From contig OX328097.1 in NCBI GenBank assembly GCA_946811185.2, positions 6,558,242 through 6,622,241 on the forward strand: a DNA stretch of 64,000 bases, read 5' to 3'. The DNA is from Hippopus hippopus (Eukaryota > Mollusca > Bivalvia > Cardiida > Cardiidae). Position numbers and translations under genes: made by a program. The notes beneath the pieces were generated by a model. The model searched no databases. It had not been told where the DNA came from and saw nothing but the letters and a program-made list of their open reading frames with translations. Of the stretch, positions 22,011 to 32,623 are shown in pieces. The stretch's first letter is position 1. Every line of letters begins with the position of its first letter.

Positions 22011-22094
22011 ATTCAAACTGAATGAATCAATTAGTTCTTTAAGCCACATTCATAAAAACGATATTTGTATGCAGAACAAAATATAGGACCTTTT

Positions 22095-22312
22095 AACTCC
22101 TGCCAGACTAAATTCTTTTCGACACGTCCAAACCTACAGCATTTGGAAACGACAAAGTAAATGTGAATTATGATGGGACTTGCCTTTGAACGGGTCAAAT
22201 ATAGCGTGATAAGGAGAATATCCTTTTTACCAAAATATTCCCTTTTTCACACACTGTTTTTAAAGAGTTTCCTCTGCAGGATCTGTTTTGTAAAGGGTCA
22301 AAAGAAGTGCAC
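22095..22312 (-). mobile_element. MITE-D copy, degraded
   Basis: CTCCTGCCAGACTAAATTC, AAACCTACAGCATTTGG and GATAAGGAGAATAT / CACACTGTTTTTAAAGAG keep the order of the family; the right end is TTTTGTAAAGGGTCA. Confidence 0.6.
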
Positions 22313-23046
22313 AACACTTACAGTGAGAGATGGCCCGGTCAGCAAACACCAATGGACGATTATTGAATTTGCGATTGTTGAAAACCACGAGCATCCATTA
22401 TTTTCGATCAGCAATGACCCGCACGGATCCGCAACTATGCGCGAAAGGTCATATGGAGGTCTGAATAAAGACTTCTAGTGGTTATTACTTTGGAATCTGA
22501 TAAAGCGTTGCAATTGCTGATTAGTCGAAAGACCCAAAGGGACATTGCACTGGATACGATAGTATTGTGAAATGGTGTACTTTTTCTGATGTATAATTAG
22601 TAAAATGACTAAAATAGTCTATCCATTAACTAAAGTCTTAAGAATGATAGTTTTGTAATCTACACTAAAAGGCCATATTGGAATAAAGTTCCCTCTAGGA
22701 TAAAGTCGAGGATTTTACTCTAATATCACCCACAAACATTTTCGATGCACAGTATAAACTGGTTGACATCCATTTAATGATAGATACTAACCAATAGAAT
22801 ATTGCGAGAAAACGTGTGTTTGCGGACAAAGGTAATAAAGAAAAATTGTCTCAAACTGCAGCCCTAATTTTCATAAACACTTTCCGACTGTTCATGAACA
22901 GTCTATGAAACCACACTATCTGGATTTTGTTTCATTTAGAAAACACTATTCCTTTCATTGTTTGAGTTGTGTAGGGCTTGAAGTCGTGCTACTCATCCAT
23001 GGAACAGTAATAATGATCTACCACGTTTAAAATATTTAGTTGGACT
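22313..23046. other. unassigned sequence
   Basis: GACTGTTCATGAACAGTC (22888-22905) is an 18-bp perfect palindrome. Nothing else recognised. Confidence 0.4.
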
Positions 23047-23194
23047 TTACCTCTTTACCAGACGGCAATATTTAAGATATTCAAAAATAGAAAGCATTTG
23101 CAAAAAACAATTCGACAAGGCTTAAGTTTTTTCGGAAAGTAGTAAAAAACACTGTGGGAAAAGGAGAAAATGCTGGTTATCTGCACGTTTTTAC
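23047..23194 (-). mobile_element. MITE-D left half, cut by MITE-B
   Basis: CCTCTTTACCAGACGGCAAT to GGAGAAAATGCTGGTTATC. The second hairpin arm and right end are gone; MITE-B sequence starts directly. Confidence 0.8.
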
Positions 23195-23505
23195 CAAGGT
23201 TTCAGTGACGTCAGTCTTCAGTGACGTCAGCTTTCATTGAAGGGCACTCAGAAGGAAAATTCTATTTCATTAGCCTACTCAATATGTGAGACCACAAAAC
23301 ATGGATATTTCGCTGAAATTCACGTTGAAATGGTAAAACTTTGCAGTATAATAGATTCGTTGTGTGATCAGGTGGCAGGTGATTCGGAAACTTGTTTACG
23401 GCTGTGGCGAATCATGTCGCCACCTTGCATTCGGCTCGGGCGACATGATTCGCCATGGCCGTAAACAAGTTTACAAGTCCCCGCCACCTGACTGTACAAC
23501 TAATT
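23195..23505 (-). mobile_element. MITE-B copy 1, one end missing
   Basis: Starts within the element at ACGTTTTTACCAAGG, then two TGACGTCA sites (23206-23213, 23222-23229), the conserved inner boundary CTTTGCAGTATAATA (about 23341) and the side hairpin 23369-23503 whose arms begin CAGGTGGCAGG and end CCGCCACCTG. Confidence 0.85.
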
Positions 23506-23960
23506 GTATCTTAATAAATTTGGGCTGTATTATAAAATCTACTCCGAATTCTAAGAACAACAATCTGAATGGTCGAGGCTAGATGTCTGAGCCAATCAAA
23601 TACGGAGTTCTTGCACAAATGTAAGAACGGCTGGTGATTGCTGGCGCGGTTAATCTGATCTCTGAAATATGTATGGCATTCTCTTGGTTGTCTGAAGCCA
23701 ATAGTAATCACAAAGAGAGAATTGTTTCGCAAAATTAATTTGCCTCGACGTCGAAATTTGCAAACAGGAAACAATAAAATATCGAGAAATCATTGTTTGC
23801 TATCTGGCATGCTGTCTTTTCATATATTTATTCGTCTGCAACAGGGGTGAGATATTGCACTGGAAGTATATAAAAAATATTGTAGTACATCTCTTTTGCC
23901 TTGAAATATAATTATAAAGCCGACCTCTTTCCAAGGCTAACAATACAAGATACGATCAAA
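23506..23960. other. unassigned sequence
   Basis: The minus strand of 23511-23774 stays open for 87 codons, with no motif recognised. Confidence 0.35.
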
Positions 23961-23964
23961 AAGT

Positions 23965-24420
23965 TCATGGCCTTTTTTACTTCAGAAAACCCAGGAGTGA
24001 AAAGTTGACTATTGCTTTTAATATAATTTCCCTTCATCTTGATGCACTTTATAGATCGCAGTTCTAGTTTGCTTATCCCTTCAAAATAGAAGTCTTCATC
24101 CTGGTCTCCCAATTGCTCATTTACTGCATCTATGACATCTTCATTGCTTCCGAATTGTCTACCATAATGGTAAGATTTCAGCTTTGGGAACAGATAGAAG
24201 TTAGAAGGTGCTAAATGAGGAGATTATGAATGGAAACACTTCGAGGCCGCATTCAGTTGCAGCAGCCATGGCAACTTGCAACTTGTGAGCAGGTGTATTG
24301 TCCTGCAAGAGTAACAACGCCTCGCGTCAATTTTATCAGTTTGACACACCCTTCTCCTCTGTACAGTGACTTCCTGGTGTAATCTAAAGTGTCGAAATTC
24401 AATTCTCTCAAACTATAACC
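23965..24420 (-). pseudogene. mariner-family transposase remnant
   Basis: Minus-strand translation gives transposase C-terminal landmarks in the right order: KLTRGV (24316-24333), QDNTPAH (24285-24305, holding the second catalytic Asp), SPHLAPSNFYLFP (24186-24224, where mariner normally has the third Asp and here has His), then GDQDEDFYFEGISKL (24066-24112). At least two frameshifts separate these blocks, and the N-terminal DNA-binding half is missing. The Tc1/mariner enzyme cuts and pastes its own element at TA sites; this copy cannot make an active protein. Terminal repeats were not found. Confidence 0.85.
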
Positions 24421-24471
24421 TTCAATAAGATTAAATTATCCACTGATCGATATTTTGTGTCATCCTTTACC

Positions 24472-24683
24472 AAACATTTCTAATTATTTAATGATTATAC
24501 AAAAGAAGACTGGAAAACAATGTGGAAAAAGGAGAAAATGCTGGTATCCAGCATTTTCTCCCTTTTTCACTATGTTTTCTAACTGTTCAAAAATGAACTT
24601 CAACTTTTGATTCACTTTCATTTTGTCGCTTGCAAATGCTTTCAATTTGAAAAAATCTAAATTTCTATAGTTTGGTAAAGAGT
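24472..24683 (+). mobile_element. MITE-D copy
   Basis: Left TCCTTTACCAAAC, hairpin GGAGAAAATGCTGGTATCC / CCAGCATTTTCTCCC, right TATAGTTTGGTAAAGAG. The right TTAA has become TTAT. Confidence 0.88.
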
Positions 24684-25106
24684 TATATAGGCTATATGTA
24701 ACAAGCGGATGGTGTAGGATCGCGACCAGGTAACAAAAGTATATTCATGCAAAAGTAGAGATATACTTGTAACATGAATTTTTTTTTTTTTTTTCAATAA
24801 TACTATAAAAAGCTGCATAGACTCACCGACAGGTTACAAAAAGTCATACTTGGATAAAGAAAAAGCTTTGAAGTCTGACCTAAATGAAAAATGCATCTGT
24901 TCCTAAATAAAGTATATCATCATTTACAAAGCAAGGAGACATAAAATAGCTTCCTTACATAGTCTCTTGAACGCATTGACAGTGAGGCATTTCCTGATAC
25001 ATAGGAAACCACTTTTTCCAAGGTGTTTCAAGCAGACAAAATGACAAGTTAAGTCATCATTTACACGAAACCAAAAATATCTCCATATTACATTCTGTTG
25101 AACTCT
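24684..25106. other. unassigned sequence
   Basis: Contains a poly-T run at 24780-24795. No gene or repeat family recognised. Confidence 0.4.
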
Positions 25107-25284
25107 TTACAACGCTCCAGATATTTCAGACTTGCCTAAATTAAAAGCATTTGCAGAATAATAAAATGTAGTTCAATCAATGGGATTTGTCATGATAACA
25201 AGCATTTTCTCCTTTTTCCGGATCGTTTTCAAAAATATTATTTTTAAGGAACGTTAAGAGAAAGTCCTGTTTGGTAAAGTGTTA
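25107..25284 (-). mobile_element. MITE-D copy, internally deleted
   Basis: CTCTTTACAACGCTCC, AAATTAAAAGCATTTGCAG and ACAAGCATTTTCTCCTTTTTCC are present, but the first hairpin arm is missing. Confidence 0.72.
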
Positions 25285-25933
25285 AGGTTCCATTGACATT
25301 TTTACCGTCAAAGAAACTGTGTAATAACGCTGAAAATGGTTTTATCATTAATGTCCTTTACCAGCAATGCATTTCAAAAGTATCAAAACGATGCGATACG
25401 CGCGTAACGCACAAAGTGAATTTTTTTAGTCTTTCGCCCAAGAATCAAACAATTCGTCTGACTGAAAAAAAGATGACCGCTTACTGTACGTTGTTAAAAC
25501 ATTGTAGTAATACCACAGCTGGAGGCACTAACGATCATATACACGTATCGGAACCCAGTTTTGGCGGGGATTATCTGCATTAGTAATGGACCAATATAGG
25601 AAGCTTAGGGATATTTTGTTGTTTTTGTTGCTTCAGAACACCTTGATGAGCAAAAAACACATGAAGAATTTGAAAAAAGTTAAACATTGCTGAGAAAAGA
25701 CATTCATTTGTCATTGATTATACAAGCAGTAGATTGCGAAACGAGGGCGTTTAAGAATCGGAAGGACTTTTTTCTGATTAAAACATCAGGGTATGGTTAG
25801 ACGGTTGTAGGTTGCTAAAACAGCATGGTAACATGCAATCTTCGAGTTTATCACATACTTGACTGTACGAATAAAATAACCTTAATGTTTCATCTATTTA
25901 TTCCTGCATAGTCATGGACTTTATATCAGTTAA
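25285..25933. other. unassigned sequence
   Basis: A 96-codon frame at 25293-25583 has no recognised motif. No repeat found. Confidence 0.35.
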
Positions 25934-26010
25934 CTCTGTACAACCTAACAAAATTGTAGACTCGTCCATATTGAGAGCATAATTATGCTGGCAATAAAGC
26001 AAATGCAACT
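25934..26010 (-). mobile_element. MITE-D fragment
   Basis: AACTCTGTACAACCTAACAA and GACTCGTCCATATTGAGAGC match the left quarter of the family in reverse orientation. Confidence 0.55.
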
Positions 26011-26204
26011 CGAACATTTGATATTTCATTGGTGACTGAGGCCCCCAGCCCATTAAAAATTAATATTATGCAGCTTGATACATACGCAGCACCAGGAACA
26101 TACTTGTGAGTAGAAGTAAAATGTCAGTGTCATTGGCGCTTAAAGTGCTCACCTGTGTAAAGTGATCTTGGTTGCTTGTATTGGAATCTAACGCCTTTTA
26201 TAAC

Positions 26205-26437
26205 AGCTAAGGTCATATCACGGCGGTCAGTGCACCTATGCATGTGTTTCCTGGCTTTCTGACAACAGTGCTGACACAACTTTCTTTCCAAGTCACTGAC
26301 TACTTTTCTCAAACGCATCAGAGGTGAAAAAGGGGAAAAATCGCCGTTGAGAAAGTTTACCTCAACTGGGCATCGAACTCTCAACCACCAGGTCATGAGT
26401 CAGATACAGTAACTACTGACCTTCCCGGCTGGGCGCT
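26205..26437 (-). mobile_element. diverged SINE with tRNA-like head
   Basis: CATATCACGGCGGTCAGTGC and CTTTCCAAGTCACTGACTAC align with the SINE-1 body. The minus-strand head at about 26355-26437 (CTGGGCATCGAACTCTC on plus) is of a different tRNA-like type. Tail not identified. Confidence 0.65.
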
Positions 26438-26579
26438 CACTTGAATAAAGTGATCTAGGATTCACAGAGTTGAAGAGGTCATGGTGGTGATAATGTAAAA
26501 CACATACAAAGTAATGAGAATTACCTTGAAGATATGAGTGAAGCCTCAACTTTAATGAAAAAATTTCAATGCAAATGAA

Positions 26580-27190
26580 GCCTCTAGGGTGCACACAAGG
26601 TTTTTCTAGGATTTTCTGAGACGTACTTTTGTCCCTTATGTGACCTATTTTCAAACTCATCTGAGATATTGTCTGTACAAACATTCTGGCCATTCCTCAC
26701 GAGTCGATTGAATGATTGATTGTATGGTGTTTAACGCCGTTTTCAGTTATATCGCGGCGGCCAGTGCACCTATCCATGCCTTCCTGGAGTCTCTTTTACG
26801 AGTACTTCGCACAATTTTCTTTCCAAGCCACTGGCTGCTTTTCGACATAATCATCGTCGAGCCAATGGTCAGCGGTGGGAGAGGAATGAATCCTGTCGCA
26901 GTGACTATCATCAATCCTCGGAAGGAAATTGGCCGAGCCAGAGGTCGTAGCCAGGGATCGAACCCTGGACCCCGTGTTCTCAAGTCCTGCACGCTACCGA
27001 CTGAGCTACCGGGACTCGGCCCCTCACGAGTATTGAACAGAAAATGTGGCCAAGAGAGTGCTCACAAGGTTTCACTGAGATTTGTCCCAGTGACATACTT
27101 TTTGACCCGTTGTGATCCAATTTTGAACTCATTCTAGATATCATCGAATCAAACAGTTGAAAAATTGGCATCCAGAGTGCACATAAAGTA
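26580..27190. repeat. degenerate tandem array, TGCTCACAAGG type, split by a SINE
   Basis: GGGTGCACACAAGGTTTTTC (26589), GAGTGCTCACAAGGTTTCAC (27054) and GAGTGCACATAAAG (27173) mark three units of about 120-138 bp once the SINE at 26705-27021 is removed. Each has a GTGACCTATTTTCAAACTC-like segment. A familiar array type in molluscs. Confidence 0.75.
26705..27021 (-). mobile_element. SINE-1, full length (best copy)
   Basis: Target duplication CCTCACGAGT at 26695-26704 and 27022-27031. On the minus strand: tRNA-like head (about 26942-27018) with TAGCTCAGTCGGTAGCGTG (A box) and GGGTTCGATCCCTGG (B box), then the body, then a short AATC-type tail at the left. The head would fold as most of a tRNA, but the element continues well past it, so it is not a tRNA gene. 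Expected to be transcribed by RNA polymerase III. Confidence 0.93.
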
Positions 27191-27304
27191 TTTGTTGACG
27201 CCTACGCATTGAAATACCGTCGAAAGAAGATAGAGTAATTAAACAGCATGTTATTATACAAACTTATCTATATTTACTCTGTTCGCTGGTTAAGGATAGC
27301 AAAA

Positions 27305-27450
27305 ACAATATAGAGAAAAATGAAAAAAAAAAAATGTCTCGATAAAGAAAGGAAACATAGTGGGACAACGAAATATGTAGGTATACAACATTTTTCCCTT
27401 TTTTCCATAATGTTCTCAAATTCAAGGATCATTTGGTAAAGGCTCAATAC
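27305..27450 (-). mobile_element. possible MITE-D remnant
   Basis: ATAGTGGGACAACG..ACAACATTTTTCCCTTTTTTCC and CATTTGGTAAAGGCTCA hint at the family; much is lost. Confidence 0.4.
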
Positions 27451-27664
27451 GTATAAAGCCGTTTAGTGAGACTTTCAGTATCCTAAAAAAATATGTAGAA
27501 GGATTAGTACAATTTAGGCGTTACCTACGTCATCAAAGAGACTTTTGAGGATGTTCAATTTGCTTCAAACGAACCATTTGAATAACAAATTAAAGTTAGC
27601 AACCGATCGGTTTCGTAAGAAGAATGATAGGGTAATTCTATGTAGAGTCAATTTCTTATATATT

Positions 27665-27706
27665 TTGAGCCTTGTTCTGTGAAAAGAGGGCTTAATGCCT
27701 CCGCAA
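27665..27706 (+). mobile_element. MITE-A terminal fragment
   Basis: GAGCCTTGTTCTGTGAAAAG and GGGCTTAATGCC match the left end; the element stops after about 42 bp. Confidence 0.65.
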
Positions 27707-27971
27707 AGTACAATTTATTCATTCGAGTATATCAGTACCAAGAAGTATGTCAAAAGAAAACGTACTGACTTACTCCTAAAAAAGCCTAGGCTGTATTACT
27801 GACACTTGACTGTATTACTGACATTTTCGATAATATGACAAGCTCGTCAGGACGACTGCAATCAGTGACCTTACACCCAACTACTGACAATCTAGGGAAT
27901 CAACTTTGATCTGTGTATATACTTCCATTTTCTGTCGGATATCTGTTGACCGCTTTTTCTCCCAAGGTTAA

Positions 27972-28196
27972 CTTTTTACCAAAAAAATAATGCGTTTTAA
28001 CGAACCCTGATAAAGAAGCCTTTTGAAAACATTGTTGGGAAAAGGAGAAAATGCTGGTAATCAGCATTTTCTCTTTTTCCCCACAATGTTTTCAAGCCTT
28101 CTCAAAGACATAGCTCGTTATTTGGGCCATATTTAATTTGTCGTCTGTAAATGCTTTCAATTTGGACCGGTCTGAAATTTTGTCGTCCGGTAAAGA
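27972..28196 (+). mobile_element. MITE-D, full length
   Basis: TTAA at 27968-27971; the right TTAA is altered to TTCA. Central hairpin well kept (GAGAAAATGCTGGTAATC / CAGCATTTTCTCTTTTTCC). Confidence 0.88.
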
Positions 28197-28204
28197 GTTC
28201 AAAC

Positions 28205-28320
28205 TTTTATGCCATTCGTTGTAGTTATATCAAGACGACCGTTAACTCTATCCATGCATTTCCTGCTTTTATTTTACTAAGCACAATGCTCTACTCAAAG
28301 CCACAGGCTGCCAATTTGTT
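28205..28320 (-). mobile_element. SINE-1 body fragment
   Basis: ATATCAAGACGACCGTTAAC..CTATCCATGCATTTCCTG and CAAAGCCACAGGCTGCC match the body only. Confidence 0.6.
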
Positions 28321-28330
28321 ACAAGTATGA

Positions 28331-28515
28331 AATTGAACGCCGTCTTCAACATTATGTCAGTTAAATCGCGACAACCAGTGCACCTACCCATGCTTTCCTA
28401 GAGTTTCCTTTACCAGTACTCGGCACAAAATTCTTTCTAAACCACAATCTGCTTTCCAACATAACCATTGTGGAAACGATGAACAGCGGTGAGAGAAAGA
28501 AAAAAAATCCTGTCT
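28331..28515 (-). mobile_element. SINE-1 body fragment
   Basis: AACGCCGTCTTCAACATTAT..CCAGTGCACCTACCCATGC through GAAACGATGAACAGCGGTGAG. The tRNA-like head is missing. It lies in tandem with the preceding fragment. Confidence 0.78.
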
Positions 28516-28577
28516 ACAACATACAAGTACAATGCCATATCCAAGCCACTGGATGCAATCCAACTGTTATCATGTTT

Positions 28578-28595
28578 TCTTACATCGATGTAAGA
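28578..28595. repeat. perfect 18-bp palindrome
   Basis: TCTTACATCGATGTAAGA, with a ClaI-type ATCGAT centre. Possibly a binding site, possibly chance. Confidence 0.6.
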
Positions 28596-28596
28596 C

Positions 28597-29002
28597 AATT
28601 CCAGCCCTTTCTTCTATCAATATGAAATACTCTCTATGAACGAAAAATCATTTCATCAAAGCTGACACAAATCGATCCCGTTTATGACATGCTATATGGA
28701 TCCTGTGAAGCTGAATCTCTCAAGAGTCCAAGTTGTTCTAGCGTAAGAAAACAAATTATGAGACATGGGGAAATTCCAGACAAAACATGTAGACATGAAT
28801 CACTTAAAATGATGTTTAAGCCTGTCTTTATTTATCACAACTTCAACAATAAAGAATTTAGACAGTGATATATCCTGGATGGTTAATTCAATGCAACAGA
28901 CCCTTCTTGAGTAAGCGAATGTAAAGAAGCAACACCTACCCAAACTGGGCTTCCAAACATTTCAGAGAACAGTTTTTTCTTCAAACCTAATACTTACGAG
29001 CC
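28597..29002. other. unassigned sequence
   Basis: No gene, repeat family or structured element recognised. Confidence 0.4.
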
Positions 29003-29222
29003 ACGCTCTGGCAAAAAGGGGCTTAATGTATTTCCATGGTGCATTAAACCAACTAAGTCCTCATATAATTATCGATCGATAGAACCCAAATTTGTCTAAC
29101 AAGCGGCTGGTAAATTGGTTCTTTGACGTGTACAAATAGCAAAGAGTTTCGACCTAGGCCAGCCTGTGCTGACTTTGGTCTTTGGATGACTTTGGTCGAA
29201 CCTTTTTGCCTATGCATTAAAT
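29003..29222 (-). mobile_element. MITE-A copy
   Basis: From GAGCCACGCTCTGGCAAAAA to TTTGCCTATGCATTAAATC. The hairpin has decayed to CCAGCCTGTGCTGACTTTGG. The right terminus abuts the D element starting at 29232. Confidence 0.8.
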
Positions 29223-29231
29223 CTTCTTTAA

Positions 29232-29452
29232 CCCTTTACCAAACAATCCCTGGTTTTTACGACCCTGAGATAGAAGGCTTTTGAAAACATTGTGGGAAAA
29301 GGAGAAAATGCTGGTAACCAGCATTTTCTCCTTTTCGCAGAATGTTTTCTACCCTGCTGGAAACAAATTTCAATTTTTGAGTTGTGTTCATTTTGTCGTC
29401 TGCAAGTGCTTTCAGTTTGGACCAGTCTAAAATTTTGTCGTTTGGTAAAGAG
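29232..29452 (+). mobile_element. MITE-D, full length (221 bp)
   Basis: TTAA at 29228-29231 and 29453-29456; CCCTTTACCAAACAATCC / TTTGGTAAAGAG ends. Nearly identical to the 16844 copy, including the rarer GACCCTGAGATAGAA segment, so the two belong to one young subfamily. Confidence 0.93.
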
Positions 29453-29520
29453 TTAACAGAAATTGGCTTCTGTCTATCATGCTAACTGGAATATTTAGTT
29501 GTATGCGTATTAAGTAATAT

Positions 29521-29684
29521 GAGGTTATTTAACATGCTTGGGTACAATACTGAATTCTATTGGAAGAGTACACTGCAGTCTATATTTTGGACCAGGCGAC
29601 AGCCGAGTCCAAAATATAGACTGGTGCAGTAGTGTACGAATCCAATTGAATTCAGTATTGTACCCAAGCATGTTAAATGACCTC
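29521..29684. repeat. foldback repeat, arms about 70 bp
   Basis: GAGGTTATTTAACATGCTTG and CAAGCATGTTAAATGACCTC at the ends; GTCTATATTTTGGAC / GTCCAAAATATAGAC near the centre. Confidence 0.9.
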
Positions 29685-30397
29685 TTTATTTCACACTTCC
29701 GTGTTCACCTTAATCTAAACGACAATTACAGGGCCATTTCAATAATAAAAAAAAAAAGAAATGAAAACATAACAAAAGAGGGTTTTAAAGTTACTTTTTT
29801 GACAACGGACTTAGGTAGACTACTCTTCCGGTCAAATATCGATATTCGGGACTCTAGCCTCGTTTTGAAAAATCTATATTGAACTCTTGCCTCGTTCTGA
29901 AAAATCCATATTCGGGTATCTGCAGAGTCCAATATGGATTCAGATATTATGTACTCACGTGGTAGTGTTTAAACGATTTCATTGGGAGTTAGATAGTAAG
30001 TATTCATGAATGATCCTTAAGATATTTTGAGCTTAATTCTATTACAGTCTATTTACTAGTTCGCTATCAAGTAAATCTGTTGGTTCTTTTTAGAGTATAA
30101 ACTAGATTACCGTCACAAATAAAGCTATCTTTTACGTTAAAGCATAAGATAAGTAGCGAATAGTGTACGAGTAGTCTGGCCTTCATCTACCTTGTCCACA
30201 AAAGCTACTGGGATTATTTTGGCATTGAAGGTGTTTCTGACAGCCATTAATATGATATAGTTAAATGAGCTGTGAAAAGAGGCCACAACGAGAAGCCAAG
30301 ACGGACGTGCAATCGAAGTTCGGTCGACTCGTTTCCTACAAAATACCCAGGTTCATATTCATCAACCATTCTAAATGCAAAAGAAAAATTGTTCTAG
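29685..30397. other. unassigned; short direct repeat inside
   Basis: CTAGCCTCGTTTTGAAAAATC (29854 on) and CTTGCCTCGTTCTGAAAAATC (29885 on) form a two-unit repeat of about 31 bp. No gene recognised. Confidence 0.5.
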
Positions 30398-30483
30398 TTC
30401 TAAGCTTTAAAACTTACCATCTGATTGGACGAGACAACACGTCTCGTCCAATCAGATGGCAAGTTTTTAAACTAAATTTAGAA
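30398..30483. repeat. hairpin with CCAAT-like core
   Basis: Perfect 19-bp arms CCATCTGATTGGACGAGAC (30417-30435) and its complement (30441-30459) around AACAC, inside longer imperfect arms starting TTCTAAGCTTTAAAACTT. Confidence 0.9.
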
Positions 30484-30989
30484 CGCTGTGTGAATACTAT
30501 CCCATACAAATATCGATTGAAATGTTCTTGGTTCTGCGGAAAAAAAATGTCGGTGAGCACAAAAACGATCCATTTCTATGACACCATCTCCCTGATTAAT
30601 ATAGAAAGCAAAACGAGCTTTGAATTAATTACAAAACAGCGTCGTTTTCCTGGTTAGGTGTCTGCACTATCAAAACTTATTAAACTGAATATGTTTTATA
30701 TCTTCACACTTATTGGTAGGATTTTAATTTGCTGCTGAGGCAAAAACGTTACGTGATACGAGCTCGTACAATACAAGCTTTCGTTTATCTCTTTAACTAA
30801 AGTCAAATACATGTAAAAGTCCCAGGGCTGTAACTATCCACTTTGAATTGTATTCTTTGTCCAATATAAATTTTAGAAAATCACGTTATCTGTGACTGGC
30901 TAAACTATTTGGCTTTTTCACTATTGTGATGACTTTCTAAGTTCTGACCGAAATATGACAAATATAAAGATTTCAAACAACAGCAGAGA
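30484..30989. other. unassigned sequence
   Basis: No gene, repeat family or structured element recognised. Confidence 0.4.
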
Positions 30990-31070
30990 TCTAAACCATT
31001 TTGGACGGAACGTCTATTGCCGATCTTAGATATACACTGTCCAATATGTTTTGTAAAAAATGGCCTTGAT
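30990..31070. repeat. MITE-H hairpin remnant
   Basis: TTTTGGACGGAACGTC and GCCGATCTTAGATATACACTG resemble the H hairpin right arm. Confidence 0.45.
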
Positions 31071-31154
31071 ATTTTAAGTGAATTAGTCTTTTTAACATTG
31101 GCAGAATTCCCTGAGCACCCTTAAAGAGCACCTTTCACAACTTTATTTGCTTTA

Positions 31155-31225
31155 GCGGACGGTGTAGACCAAGTTCAAACTGCATAACATGTGTAGTCTA
31201 TATTTTGATCTGCACTTTCCGTTTT
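31155..31225. repeat. MITE-H hairpin remnant
   Basis: TAGCGGACGGTGTAGACCAAG and TTTTGATCTGCACTTTCCG are the hairpin sides, with GTGTAGTCTA between. Part of a run of H-like remnants continuing to 31758. Confidence 0.6.
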
Positions 31226-31354
31226 TTTGAGAGTTTGTGGACACAGTCAACGTTTAATTGGAACTATTTCCATACTGAAAAAGCTTGTTGAGTTTATTCG
31301 GCGGCCTTAGTTTTGATCCGTAAAGCGCCTGTCATAACAAAAGTTGCCTTTGCA

Positions 31355-31435
31355 GCCAATATAGATCAAAACCAGACTGAATAAAACGTGCAGGCCGATC
31401 TTTGGTCTACACAATCTGTTTTCTGCAACACTATA
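31355..31435. repeat. MITE-H or H2 hairpin remnant
   Basis: ATATAGATCAAAACCAGACTG and CAGGCCGATCTTTGGTCTAC, then the GCAACACTATAG-type right side. Confidence 0.6.
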
Positions 31436-31523
31436 GGCAAAAGCAACCACGATATTGCAATTATTTGGGTCTATCTTAAAACCTAAAAAACCTGTTGCGT
31501 TTATTGGGCGGCCTTAGTATTAA

Positions 31524-31758
31524 CCCGAAGGCTGGCAGGCGCGACTCACTGACCTATTTGCGGATAGAGTAGATCGAAATCAGACTGCACAGATCGTGTG
31601 TTCTGATCTTGTATCAACACTGGCCGATAAGGAGATATTTTTCTCAAAAATAATTAAATAAATGAATAAATGAAATGAAATATTAATAAAAAATTTGAAA
31701 TAGCATTATTCGGGTTTTTACTATCGGCTTGAAAGTGTCATTTAACTTACTTAGAAGG
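31524..31758 (+). mobile_element. MITE-H copy with A-rich expansion
   Basis: TTAA at 31520-31523 and 31759-31762. Left CCCGAAGGCTGGCAGGCGCG; hairpin AAATCAGACTGCACAGATCG. It is about 30 bp longer than other copies because of an AAATAAATGAATAAATGA-type expansion near 31650. Confidence 0.82.
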
Positions 31759-31762
31759 TTAA

Positions 31763-32108
31763 GGTATTGGTAAGTTAACAGTACGAAACTATCACCAGGA
31801 GAGGGCAGATTTCCCTGATCAGTGTGAAATGTCGGCAGAAACAATTCTGCTGCAAGAGTGATTTAGATTGGAAATAAAACTAGGGATGTAATTTCATCAC
31901 ACTCAACCAGGATTTACGCATGGCAAGTCAGAAATTGCAGTCAGAGAGCAAGATTACTTTATTTTCCCATGAAAGTGCATGGAAAATGTCTTCTGTTGAT
32001 ATTTTTTCTCATTTATTTTCTTATTTTTGATGAATTAAATATAACATGGATCAAATTTAATGTGATGACCTGACAAATCAGAACAGTTGCTTATCCAGAA
32101 AATCAAAT
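31763..32108. other. unassigned sequence
   Basis: No gene, repeat family or structured element recognised. Confidence 0.4.
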
Positions 32109-32369
32109 GGCCTGCAACACACGAAAAGGGGCATTCGGACATTTGCTTAAAATGTCGTCTCGGATCAGCCTGCGCAGTCCGCGCAGGCTAATCCAAAACG
32201 ACACTTTCCGTTTTTATGTAATTTTCTGTTTTGCGCAAGTCTACTGAAAAACAAAATCTAATGTAGTCGTAAAGTACCGTCTCAGATTAGCCTGCGCGGA
32301 CTGCGCAGGCTGATCCGAGAAGAAAATTTACGCAGAAGTCCGAATGTCCCTTTTCGCGTGTTGCAGGCC
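32109..32369. mobile_element. MITE-C, full length (261 bp)
   Basis: GGCCTGCAACACACG / CGCGTGTTGCAGGCC termini, flanked by AAAT on both sides. Hairpins at about 32166-32192 and 32287-32313. Confidence 0.92.
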
Positions 32370-32383
32370 AAATGGAAAGCTCA

Positions 32384-32623
32384 TCGATTTATTGAATGGT
32401 GTTTTACACCGCTTTCAATATTATTTCAGTCATATCACGACGACAGCTCACATATTCATGTATTTCCTGGGTTTCACCAGTAATTTTCTAGGACTCTGAA
32501 GTGTCTTGCCCAAGGACTATCCCACGAAAAACCCAGCGGATCAGGTGGGGCTCGAACCCGGGTCGTCCAGGTTACAAGTCCCACGGTTTAGCACAGTTTA
32601 GCACTGAGCCACGCAGGACCCCC
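32384..32623 (-). mobile_element. SINE-2, full length, with 12-bp target duplication
   Basis: ATGGAAAGCTCA at 32372-32383 and 32624-32635. On the minus strand the tRNA-like head has GCGTGGCTCAGTGCTAAAC (A-box region) and CCGGGTTCGAGCCCC (B box); the body shares CACCGCTTTCAATATTATTT with SINE-1. It inserted two bases beyond the edge of MITE-C. Confidence 0.92.

Noticed and set aside
26942..27018. tRNA gene on the minus strand
   Set aside because: A and B boxes are good, but the sequence continues into the SINE body and the same unit is dispersed with target duplications.
26712..27137. 141-codon open frame
   Set aside because: It runs through SINE-1 and the flanking tandem array, so it is repeat sequence read in a chance frame.
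29538..29882. 114-codon frame as a gene
   Set aside because: Most of its first half is the foldback at 29521-29684.
30265..30657. 130-codon frame as a gene
   Set aside because: It crosses a near-perfect hairpin, which explains the lack of stops over part of it, and no motif is seen.
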